Below are positions 11,200-22,222 of a stretch of 64,000 nucleotides of DNA, piece after piece. Both the position numbers and the translations under genes were made by a program. A model generated the notes under the pieces. The model saw only the letters and a program-made list of their open reading frames with translations, was not told where the DNA came from and searched no databases. Each line of letters starts with the position of its first letter. Position 1 is the stretch's first letter. Source of the DNA: Ampullaceana balthica (taxonomy: Eukaryota; Mollusca; Gastropoda; Lymnaeidae); assembly GCA_944989445.1 (NCBI GenBank), contig CALYLW010000126.1, positions 62,001 through 126,000 on the forward strand. The letters are read 5' to 3'.

Positions 11200-11950
11200 G
11201 CAATTTTTGTTTTTACACGATCATAATGGCGAAAATGAAAAAAAAATCTTTATTCCCCACAAAAAAAACGAGTATTCTTCGTGCTGTTGTGTAAGCAAAG
11301 TTTGTGCTTAATCAAATCATTTTTTCACATACTTTAGACATCAGCAATTGAAACATAACACTTAGAAGCCAGGAACAAAAATTGTGTTCAACTAGTGTTA
11401 TGTATAATGTTAAGAGCGCTGTGAGACCAGGTACCAGCTGGGGTACATCACATGTATACAAATTATTATTTTACCAGCAAAATATGGGTGAGACTGCAAT
11501 CAGGCTTATGTAGTAGATATATATGTCTCTTGTCTGCATGGCATTATCTTTTAACTAGAATTTTTAAGTCAATAGAGGACAGGAATAATAATATATTAGT
11601 GGAGAAAAGCAGCATTTGTTCTCCACTTTCCCCATCCAATTGATTTTCAAACAACCAAAACACACAAACTAATACAATAAAAAGATGGAGACAATTTAAA
11701 AAAGATGGATGTTTAATACAGTAAAACATATAGAAATGAATTGACATTAAATGATGTGATAAAAATCCACAAAAATCTATCAGCACAAAGACATGACCTA
11801 CACCACCTCTAGAACCTAGTAATCTGAAAAGAAATAGAAAGGAGAATACTTTTAGGCTTGTGTAAATCAGGAAAGCATTTAGAAACAAACACCATTGATG
11901 GTTTCTAGGGACTAATGTTGTAAGTTGTATATAAATTTTTAACTAATTTA
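11200..11950. other. Gene-free stretch downstream of the unclassified ORF
   Basis: The sequence is AT-rich and has no supported gene. The part near 11950 may adjoin the 3' end of the minus-strand hnRNP transcript. Confidence 0.3.
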
Positions 11951-12008
11951 AATTTATGGTAAAATTTCATTCGCTAAATTTCTGAAAGTTCATGATTTAT
12001 CTAACTCT

Positions 12009-13014
12009 TTTATTAGGTGACAAGGTAGAATTTATAAAAAGAATAAGAAAATGGTTATCAATGCATCCATCTGAATTTGTTTTTCCCTGCCAAAATATCT
12101 AATTTCCCACCTATATAACTTCCCACATGATATTCTTAAGAAATATATAAACTTACATAACATGGCATATATTAAAAGTCTAAAAAAATTGGATACAACA
12201 ATTATAAAAAGGAATTGAAAAATATTGACTTTGTCCAGCACAAACACAGTGCAAGTACGTAATGTTGCCTTAATCTATTAGTGAAAGAGGAGGTGTAAGG
12301 AAGGATAGGCCACAAGGGAAATTAACTTATAATTAATAATTCATCTTAAAATAAGTACATGAAATTTAATTTAAAAAACAAATACAAAACATGCACTATA
12401 GCAACCCTCCACATAAGTATAAAATAAATAATCTCCATATACCTTAAAACTTTTGTAAAAATACACAATGGCGTAAAAAGAAAAAATTCTAATGCAGGCA
12501 ATAATATAAATATGATTTAAACAACAAATAAAGGACATCCGTAAAAGGCACTGCTAGATTACGTCCCACTGTAATAAAACCACAAAAAGAACTAGAACTA
12601 AAACAATTTTACCCACATATAACTGAGTTCTACTGGAAAGAGACTACATGGAATGAGACAGACTCAAAGTTAGTGCTACATGTGCAATCCTCCTTACTGA
12701 CAGTAAAGGGCAGGCAGGCACATACTACATAAGCCTAAAAGACATCTTTTACGTCAATAATGAAGACCGACGTTTGAAGGTATTAGTTATTGAAAAATAA
12801 GCCCTTTACAAAGAATCGCGCCAGGTTACACAAGTGCAATCCACTATTCTACACACAGTGCCCACATTTATAACAATGCAGACTTAATTAGCAGACCATA
12901 GAAACATATCCTCAATATTGAACAATAAATATTAGCTAACTGCACTGTACTCAACAAAGGCAAGTAGAAGTGACAGGGGCAGTTAACAATAAATAATAGA
13001 AATATCTACCCTGC
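12009..13014 (-). other. Probable 3' UTR of the hnRNP A/B-like gene
   Basis: The region directly follows the hnRNP stop codon on the minus strand, is AT-rich, and contains no competing gene. AATAAA on the minus strand (TTTATT at 12009-12014) is a candidate polyadenylation signal. The true 3' end cannot be fixed without transcripts. Confidence 0.4.
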
Positions 13015-16000
13015 CTAGCGATTGTAAGGATGATAGCCTCCATGAGCTGCGCCTCTCTTTTGCGCTTTACCGTAATTTGACTGACCTGTCAAAGAAATCA
13101 AGAATCTGTTAGAATTTTTTTTTACATTTAACCAAAAATCACATCCAAATACGCAAATAGGAATACAAATTTATTTTTTCATTTAAGCGATCTTCAGAAT
13201 CTGAATTCAAATAACTTCAATGAACTTTAAGAGAACAGCATAAAGAAAGACTGAATTACTGTCACAACACCGTACAACAAAAATCTTTTTCTTATAAATT
13301 ACTATTCTTGAGACTACTTCAGATCTTATCACAGATAGGACGCAAACTAGCAGCTTAACTGAATTAATAGCTACTTGTGGCATGTTAAAATTTGGACAAA
13401 AACTACTATTAAGGACCAATTTAAAAAACACAGCAGAAAGTACCTAAATAACCTTGAATCACACATATATATAAGTGAACCAGAAATGAACGAACTCATG
13501 TAAAATAAATCTGTTTATTTCTCATTAGAAAAAAGTTAATAAAATAAAAACAGAAGTTGGCTACAAAAACCTACAGCATAAAAATAACCATAGCAAAACA
13601 AATAAAAATATTTTTTAAAAATTGTTAACATAATTTCAAAACTGCAACACCATCTTATAAAATGTGAAACAACAATATCTGTCTTGATAACATAAATCAA
13701 TAATTTTAAATTAAAAACAAGTGTTGACAACAAATTTAGAAAACCACAATCGAACAAACTTTGGTTTTCTTGGTAAAATTTGACCAGCTACTAATCACTA
13801 AGAATTAGATTACATAATGTATTTAATGTTAACACAAAATTATCTTTTTGAACTTAAATTGTGTATCATTTACTATCATGTATGTTTAAAACTAACTCCT
13901 GAAATATAATTCAGAAGGTAATCTAATTCTTATTGTCATAATCTGATCAAACCCAATAACATGGGAATGCTTTAAAAAAATAATAAAGAATAGTATTTTA
14001 AGCCTTCATGAAGGTATTCTTTCCTAAAAGATAATCAAAAGCATTTTGTCTTTCAAATTTTAAGCGACTAAAAATAATTAGCATCTTTTAACAAAGGTGC
14101 TTTTTCTTTACAAGCATTCCCATGCTCAGGATGGAGTGATGATCAATACGAGCACGGTTGATTCACTCACCTCCTCCCTGTCCATAGCCCCAATCATCAT
14201 AACCTTTAAAATTATAAATCAAAACTGTTACAATGGCTGAAAAACTAACCAGGCAACAAATAAATTAACTTAAAGCTTAGTAAAAAATTTTAAATCACAC
14301 CATGTGCACACACAAGTTTTTTTACTTTCTACTTTCTACTATATCTTAAAATTTAGTGCATTTTATATTATCTCATATTTACAACTTAAGGCTCACAGTT
14401 ATTAAAATGAAATTTTGGGGCAAGAAAACTAAACTATTTTATTAAGAAACTAGAATTACTGTCACAATTGATAATGGAAACTAAGTAAAGGATACTTTGA
14501 AGGCACTAATAATTACTTTAACTGGGATGGCTATTAATAATCGTACTTTTTTATATAGAGCAAGCATCCAGTATCCACCATGAAAATGTAGCATAAGAAT
14601 ATAAGCATAAGAATTCTGAACTCCTATTAATGATTTCTTAAGATAAAACCTGAACCAACTTAATAAAACTATTTAGTTCAGAACACTCAACTTTCCTTGT
14701 TTCCTAGATTCTTTTAAATTCAAACCAGGAGAATTCTCTTATAAAAAAATTTGATAATCTCAAAGATAACCTAATACCTATAAATATTTATTCAACCCTT
14801 CGTTAGGAAATAAAAAGTTATAACATTTTCCTTTTTTGTAGTTATAATACTAGAATGATGGAGCAGGGTGTGGAAAGGGGGGCTGGAAAGGGGGTTGGGT
14901 AGAGGGGCTGTACAAAAGAAAGCCACATAGTATGTGAGTTTAACACAGTATATTTGCTGGGAAGATAGCAGTGATCACTGTTTTCCATTTGACAGAATTT
15001 TAGGTAAGATTCATAGTACAGCAGGGTTAAAGAATATTAAACAACCAGGACTAAAATATCCTTATTTGTCCACAACACCAAGTCCATGCCACACAATTAG
15101 ATGAACCTTGACAACTCCAAAATCTTGAAAACCAGTACAGCCATACTGAGTCTGTGACATCAATCCTGAACATACTAAAGCATGCTTTTTTTGTCTTATA
15201 ATGCTATATTTCGATTTAAAGAAAAAAGGCACCTGTCGCCATTATCAGAACGATTTTTTTAAAATTCTTTTTTTGTTTGTTTTTAAAACAACCTCAATTC
15301 ACAAAGCAAATGAGGAAAAAAATCAAAATTTTAAAAAATCAACCCACCCCTTATTGTAACAATCAAACTACTCACCACCATATCCATAACCATAAGTCTG
15401 GTCATATCCACCATTATTCCAACCGCCATATCCACCGTAACCACTTCCATATCCGTAATCGCCTCCATATCCGCCATAACCATATCCCTGGTCATAGCCA
15501 GGATATCCGCCATAGCCGTAACCATAACCTTGATTATAACCATAACCTCCTTGAAAGCCACCTGAACATATAAAAGATATATATTAATAAAGGTAAAAAA
15601 TAAATAGAATGGAAAAAACTCTGGTCTTAAAAAATGTAATAATAAAAACATATAAGTTTGAAGTTGGGGATAAAAATGCACACCTCTTCCACCACGACCA
15701 CCTCGTCCAGCAGGCCCAAAGCCACGACCCCTTGGACCACCTCTAACACTAGCGCCACCGGGAGGAGTTGCTTTCTTCACTTCAACCTGGACAATAAAAA
15801 GAATGCTTCAAATCCAATTTATGCGCATTATGTTACTTAACAGAGCACAAAGAGATTCGGGACAGAAAACAAAAACAAGAGGTAATATTATACTTAAGTT
15901 GGTCCTTTATGAAATGAACAGGGTCATAAAACCTTGCAAACTGAACAGTTTTATTAAATATTACCATTGAAAAATAACCCAGTGTAAGTTCCAAATATAA

Positions 16001-19000
16001 ACACACTCAGTTTGCATAGTCTTATAATTTAAAATTACAATTCAACATGCAAAAGCTACAACTACCAACTTCTGGAACAAAACCCCAGCACTGGATTGGC
16101 AAAATAGTGATTAACTGGAAAGCCTCAGCCCTTACAATATGATGGAAATTATTAAGAGAATTTAAGCATGAACCTGAAAAATGTTTGAAAGAACAAAAAA
16201 ATGAAGCTATTAAAAAATAAAGGACCAACATATCTTCTCTTAAAAAATCCAAAAAGCACTGTCCCAAATCTTCTTGTACTAGTACTGAAAAATTGTTAAG
16301 GAAAATGTTGGGGAAATACAGTTTAACATTTATGATTAAATTCTCAAAAATCAGGAAATTCTGGTCAATTAGCTTGGAAGCCATCAAAAAAGGAAACAAA
16401 AACAAATTGGAAAGGCACCTGTTTGGCAATGAGAGAAAAAAATTAAATCCATGAATCGATTTTAATTGTTAGCATTTAATGATTATCTTTATTGGCAAGG
16501 GATAAATGTAAACTTTAATATTTCTTTCAAGAAAAGAAGCATGGATTAACTGTGTTTACATTTATCTTATGAGCATAGACCAACTTAGAGTTTATGGTAC
16601 CTCACGGCCCACATCACTCCGAGCTCCTTTGTTCCATCATTTCCGTCTCCTGCAGGAAAAGTGGAACAAAATCAGCTTCAGTCGCAGTTGCACAACATAC
16701 ACAGGGGGAAACAAAGCTCATTATCATGCTGCCATTTTAAAAACTGAAGTGGGTCTTATGATTCCCAAAGTAAACAAGAACTTTTTAACAATGACATTTA
16801 CCAGAACTGTAGACATTTAATTCAGGCCAGCACTTCACTGTGGGAAATTTTAACTCGTTTATTCAGATCCTTTTAAAAGCTTTAAACTTACACTTGATGG
16901 AAAAAAGTGAAAATTATAAAGATTGGTCAACATGAAGCTTTATGGAAAAACTTAACATCTTTAATGATTTTTAATTATGTTGAGTAAGTGGCTTGAAAAA
17001 AAACATACCTCTTGTGTTCCGATTTTGTGATTTGTCTGCTCCAAGCACTTTTTCATGGCAGCTGCTTTTTTGAATTCTACAAAACAGAAAGCTCTTCTTT
17101 GTTCCTTTGTTTTATCAAAAGGAAGTTCAAGCTTTTCAACCTGTTTTTTTTAAAATATAAGAAGACAACTTAAGTAGTAATGGAAAGATATAGAACTATA
17201 TATTAAATTCAAACCAATCCTAAACAAATATCACAATTAAAACAAATAAGAAATCTACTTACTGTTCCAAAAGTCTCAAAGTAAGCTTTTACTTCATCTT
17301 CAGTTATTGCTGGATCAAGTCTACCGACAAATACTTTTTTGTTGACTGGTCTAGGATTCGCTCGTTTGGGGTCTATTGTTCTGCCATGCAATTTGTGTTC
17401 TTTTTCTGCTAAAACCTGAATTAGATAAAGGAATGTTGTCTCAAATTTTTATTAAAAAATGATTTTGTGGTGTAAATAATACAACACAAGATTATTAACT
17501 GTCTACAATAAAGATCACAGATAGATAAGTGAGATATGGAAAAATGTAAAAGAACAGAGAAAAATACCTTGTCAACTGAATCTGCTGAAGCGAATGCAAC
17601 AAAACCAAATCCTCTTGATTTCCTTGTTTCTAGATCTGTTTTAAGTGTGCAGTTTGTGACTTCTCCAAATTTTTCAAAATATTCCCTGAGATCCTCTGGT
17701 GGGGAAAAAAATGTATTCATTTATAATATAAAGCTGATGAACCTTATGGATTAATAGAACTCTTGATTTGAAAAAAATTCTTTGAAAACTTACTTGTAGT
17801 GGTCTCCCAACTTAGTCCACCAACAAATACTTTTCTGTGGAAAAGAAAATATACATTAATAAATTAATATCTAGCAAAGACTTTGGTAAATGGTGTCCTT
17901 CACAGCCACTGGGTCTAATAAGCATATTAATTTACATTTGGGATGGAAACTTATAACAAGAAGCAGAATGTACATTCATAATAAAGGAATGCCTATTACA
18001 ACTATTCATTAAGATGAAAAGTAATATATGTATGCACCACATCATGCCATATGACTTTGGCCCTCTTTATACATTATAAAAGTAATGATCAAGCATTTGG
18101 ACTGATTGGAATATTAATTCTGTAAAAAAAATAAGGATAGAAAGGTTTGCAGCAGTGTTAAACTTTTATCCTAATATAAAAATCTCTTGATGCCTAATTG
18201 TTTTCTTAAAAAAATATATTAAGTTGGGGAAAGAAAGTGCATACAGTCCCAGTTAGCTCCAATATCGGTCAACCCGACAAACCTATTAAGTCAATGAAGG
18301 GGACCCCAATACTCTTTTGCCAATCATGCACGTCTTTGCTCCACTGCACTAACCAGTGGTGAAATAAGTTCATACTTTTGGAGAAAATTTAGCTCATATA
18401 AAAAAATGATTCAAAATCAATACTATCCAGAATACTGGTATGAGATAAGTATTTCCATTACACTTTTAGCACACACTTGGGTGAATAAAAAATAATAGAT
18501 AATTAGGAATTATCCATATAGATACAGGATCAAGTTACATTTTTGAAGTCAAAAGGTAATCTCTAATTCTTAACTTAGACCCCTAGGCGGAATTAAATAA
18601 GTTTGTATCAGGAATGTTCCATCTAAGGTCTCTGTGCAATTCAACAAATTTATGAGAATGGTTGCACATCACACCAATTTTTTTTTATACCTCACTTAAA
18701 TATACGAGCGGCCATGCAGTTTAAAGCAAAAATTTGATTATCAGGAATGCTAATTGCTACACAGCCTGTGACTATCAATTAAGTCCAGTCGGACATTATC
18801 GAGGCTAAAACTGAGAAAAAGGTGTAATGACAAAAGTTACTCTGAGAATGTTCAAGGGTGAGGAAATTTCTGTGATGTGATACCCTGAATAGATAGGCAT
18901 AGGTTATTTTACAAATGTGAGGCATTTCCTGTTATGTAGTTGTTAAATTTAGGCCAATATGTGTTTGCAACACTTACAAATTTTAGATTTTGGTTACCAT

Positions 19001-21431
19001 AAGGAAATAGGTGGTAGGCCTAATTAGAACATTCTCAATAAATTATTAACATTTAAATATGGCCCTGAATCCATAACCACATTTTGATAAAAAATTTCTG
19101 GACTGGGTAAGCCCTGAGCCTGGATTATTTTATAAAAATTTAAGTCTAAATCTAATTACGTACTTTTGGGCATAATACTTAATTAAAGCAAGTTTGAGTA
19201 TGAGTTAATTTTGAATTGTGTAGACTTAATTACTCATACTCAATCATAGCTCTAACTACATGACATTACAATTTTATAATACTGGATGCCACTTGCAAAT
19301 GCCAAACATAAAAATAAAATGAATTAAAATAAATTATTTTAAATTCAAATTATATTTATCATCATCTATAGTCTATGGCACTACAGCCCATGTATGGCAC
19401 TACAGCCCATGTACGGCCCTGGCCTGCTACACCACATCCTTCCATTCGGATCGGTCTGTGGCTTTCCTCCTCCACTCCCAAACCTCCAGCTGATGTATGT
19501 CCATTTCCACATCATCGATGTCTTGGGCGACCAGTGAGTCGTCTGCTCTACATTCTGGCATCCTTTCAACATGTCCTGACCAGCGTAGTCTTCCTTTTTT
19601 AATAATTGTGACTATGGGTAGGGTCTTTGTACAGATGGTATAGTTCTTGGACGTCTTGGTTTGTTCGAATTCTCCAGATATCATTATCACCGGGCCATAT
19701 ATTTTCCTGTGGATTTTCCGCTCCCAGGTCTAGAGCAGGTTTTCTGCTTTTCTGGTCAGGGCCCAAGTCTCACTAGGGTATGTTACTACCGGTCTTATGA
19801 TAGTGGTGTATATTGTTTTCTTGGTTTCCCTTGAGAGGCTTTCGCTTCCTAGAAGTTTTTGTAAGCTGAAGTAAGAGTTGCCTGCTGTTATCCTTTCTTT
19901 CACCTCCAATAGTATCACATTGTGTTTGTTTATAGTTGCCTCTCTATATTTGAAAGTAGCAACTCTCTCAAATTTGTGGTTGTTTATAGCGATGTTATCA
20001 TCAGCATGGGTGTTTCGCGACATAATCATATAATTAGTCTTCTGTTCATTTATAACAAGACCAGCTTCGGCAGAGGCATTTTCAAGCTCCCTAAAAGCTT
20101 TAACTATGTCATTACGGTTTCTACCCAGTAGAGCTATTATCTGCATATGCCAGGTACTGTAGTGGTAGGCTATACAGGGTTCCCGATGGTTTTTGTTCTG
20201 TTATACTTCTCTGGAAGTAGTTAGTTATAGTCCCGCTGGGACTCATGTATGCTTCTAATCATTTTTCCAGTGTGATGAAGAGCATACATGAAAGTGAATC
20301 TCCTTGTCTGAGACAGCGGTCAACCGTGAACTCCCTTGTGTATTCTCCCTGACCCTGCACCTTGATTCTACTTTCGGAGCTGGCCATTGTCATGTATATA
20401 ATAAATATATATAAGCTTATATATATAACTATAAAAAATTATACGAAGTGGCTGCTCGTCCAGAAGAAGCATCGATACTGCTCGTCTCGAAGTTCGAAAC
20501 GTGTAGCATCGATACTGCTGTCTATTTTTAAATTAAAATAGTAAAAGAGTTTCGTTTGAGTTGTTTTTTTTTAAGGTTGTAGTTTCAGTTTTAGGGTCTG
20601 GGTTAGGTTTAGGTGTCTATTTTTTAACTTCGAGACGACTAGTATTCATGCTGGATTAATCGAACATCGAGACGAGCAGCATCGCCCAAAATTATATTAC
20701 TATTACAAATATGTTTTATTATTTAGAAAATAAAACTGGTAGAGATTGCAAGGCCAAAAAATTATTAGCCTGTTTTAAAAGAAAGAGATTATTTAGAATA
20801 TTTAGATATTAAATTAAGTTCCCATTCACCATTTTAATAGTTTAACTTAGTTATAACAATTCTTCAAGCCATGTAGTATAAAGAATCCATTTTAATTTAA
20901 AGGCTCAGCACCATGACTGAACGTGGCTATGCTTATAGTACTAAGTACGGCATGCTACTAGTACTAGGGACGTAAACCGTAAAGTTATCTGTAAAAAGTT
21001 CAGAAGGTATTTGTCTACTTAGACTTTGGAAACTTGGCGCTTTAATTTTAATGTTGCTAGTGAAATCGCTCTAAACTCTAAATATAATTAACTGTCACAC
21101 GTCACTGCTTGACATTTGACAATAATATTGTCAAATTATATCAATTTAGGTCCATTTTTTTTTATTTACGGGAATGTGCATTTTGAGTGTGGGGGGAAAA
21201 TGAATAAGGGAAAGATTTCGAGACCAGCCTCGTTTTCAAAATACCCTAATTTGTATTGCACGGCATGCACCTCCGAAAGAAAAAAAAACCTCACCTGTCA
21301 TCATCGCCATCGTCATCTTCGTCAACAGCCATCTGTTGGTTTTCTGAATTATCTTCTGTGTTTTCTGCATTACCATTTTGTTGTTCATCAAACTTTTCGT
21401 ATCCTTCATCTTGTTGCATTTCATCAGCCAT
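13015..21431 (-). CDS. hnRNP A/B- or D-like RNA-binding protein (two RRMs plus Gly/Tyr-rich tail), 9 coding exons
   Basis: Minus-strand exons are 21431-21295, 17834-17794, 17695-17568, 17415-17263, 17140-17009, 15786-15684, 15561-15376, 14203-14171 and 13085-13015, stop TAG. All introns are GT/AG and the 984-nt frame is continuous (327 aa). The start MADEMQQ opens an acidic, Gln/Asn-rich head (1-45). RRM1 (about 47-122) has RNP2 KVFVGGL and RNP1 [12 protein letters not shown]2 (about 129-203) has KVFVGRL and [17 protein letters not shown] between them is typical of hnRNP A/B, D and Drosophila squid-type proteins. The rest is RGG then YG-rich low-complexity sequence ending YHPYNR, like hnRNPAB/hnRNPD tails. 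Such proteins bind pre-mRNA and mRNA in nucleus and cytoplasm, controlling splicing, decay and localisation, and the tail is likely to drive assembly. Choosing between AB, D and D-like needs a phylogeny. The first intron (3.46 kb) holds a LINE fragment. Confidence 0.95.
16601..16649 (-). other. Candidate cassette (poison) exon in hnRNP intron 5
   Basis: On the minus strand a 49-nt block follows a good acceptor (TTTTCCTGCAG) and ends at GTGAG|GTACC. It sits in a phase-0 intron between RRM2 and the RGG exon. Read in frame it gives 11 codons and then TGA, so inclusion would truncate the protein. It is GC-richer than the surrounding intron. This is a splice-signal prediction only. Confidence 0.3.
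19375..20400 (-). mobile_element. RTE-like LINE fragment in hnRNP intron 1
   Basis: Minus-strand frames contain [13 protein letters not shown] near 20300, an AD-S block near 20150, then [19 protein letters not shown] and [17 protein letters not shown] (about 20140-20030). Further on come [13 protein letters not shown] near 19740 and [18 protein letters not shown] near 19570. This order (RQGD, catalytic AD, NEQKTKYM, ETW, L-W-GHV-R) is standard for non-LTR ORF2, and RTE-type affinity is likely. Frameshifts and stops are present and it is 5' truncated. An 18-bp phrase, ggcactacagcccatgta, is duplicated at 19378-19413 at its 3' end. Confidence 0.75.
20448..20690. mobile_element. Short inverted-repeat MITE in hnRNP intron 1
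   Basis: The left part (GCTGCTCGTC, with CTGCTCGTCTCGAAGTTCG) and the right part (ACTTCGAGACGAC, then CATCGAGACGAGCAGCATCG) form inverted repeats. The interior contains TTTAGGGTCTGGGTTAGG and GTCTATTTTTTAA, a module that recurs three times inside the MITE at 54211-54923. There is no coding content. Confidence 0.5.
20700..21290. other. Remainder of hnRNP intron 1, no feature
   Basis: The sequence is AT-rich and intronic. I see no gene, RNA or clear repeat here. Confidence 0.3.
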
Positions 21432-21715
21432 TTTAATATTAAAATATAAAACACTTAAATACACTAAACACAACTTCCCCACGCGCACAACGCCAAGCCT
21501 CTTCCTGAAAAGAAAGAGATCACGTGACTAATCTAAAATATTGTCTCGCATTCTCACGAGCTTAAGAAATTTTATCTTACAAGCAATGCTGTTAAATTTT
21601 TTTATCACTTTAATAAAAATTTTAAGCTGGATAAAATTTTAGAATGTTTATTAAATACACTGTGTTTAAAAAAAATAATGTTTTGTGATAAAATGGCATT
21701 CATGACGTCATGCGA
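21432..21715 (-). promoter_or_regulatory. hnRNP gene upstream region with CACGTG E-box and TGACGTCA CRE
   Basis: The region lies immediately upstream of the minus-strand start codon at 21431. A palindromic E-box in the context ATCACGTGAC is at 21521-21526, about 90 bp from the ATG. A full palindromic cAMP-response element TGACGTCA is at 21703-21710, about 272 bp from the ATG. These sites bind bHLH-Zip and CREB/ATF factors in other animals. The transcription start is not visible and there is no clear TATA box. Confidence 0.45.
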
Positions 21716-22184
21716 ACGCGAGTATTTTCACCTTTTTTTAAACGTTAAAGAGATATAATTTTTTGTATGACATGATTCATGATTTATGTCGATTCATAAA
21801 TAATTTTTTAATTATATGGAACAAATTTAACATTTTTCAAATTTGAAGTGAAAACTGGTAAAATTAAGGTAGAATTTGAACAAGGTATGGGAAAACATAA
21901 AAAATGGTTACAAGAAAAGAAACCTTGACTGGGCCTCAGTGTCGCTTTTCGGTATTCGGCACCATTGGTGGCTAAGGCTTGTTTTACTTGGTTCGAATTC
22001 AACACCAACTCACCAGAGTTAAAATACTTAAAATAAAGCATAATATTGTTAAAAATTACTTTACATTACTAAAACTAAAAGTGCTTTCAATTATCATATA
22101 AACTAAACCAACTAAATATTTTACGACATAAAAGTAATAGTTGTAATTATTCGTAATAATATTATTCATATAATTTTCGTATCT

Positions 22185-22222
22185 GTTTCAGACGCTCCTT
22201 CTATACAGAAGATTATTGCGTC
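22185..22222 (-). mobile_element. LINE family A 3' tail, distal piece split by an hAT insertion
   Basis: This is the LINE or SINE tail GACGCTCCTTCTATACAGAA and following bases. It ends with the 8-bp ATTGCGTC duplicated at 24652-24659. It joins the piece at 24652-25080 once the hAT is removed. Confidence 0.75.

Noticed and set aside
15331..15780. 149-codon minus-strand frame across an hnRNP exon pair, and a His-rich plus-strand frame at 15277-15573
   Set aside because: Both are shadows of the real Gly/Tyr-rich exon 15376-15561 and its neighbour in other frames or through the intron.
21808..22041. 77-codon minus-strand frame upstream of the hnRNP gene
   Set aside because: It is short, with no domain and no exon partners; most likely chance.
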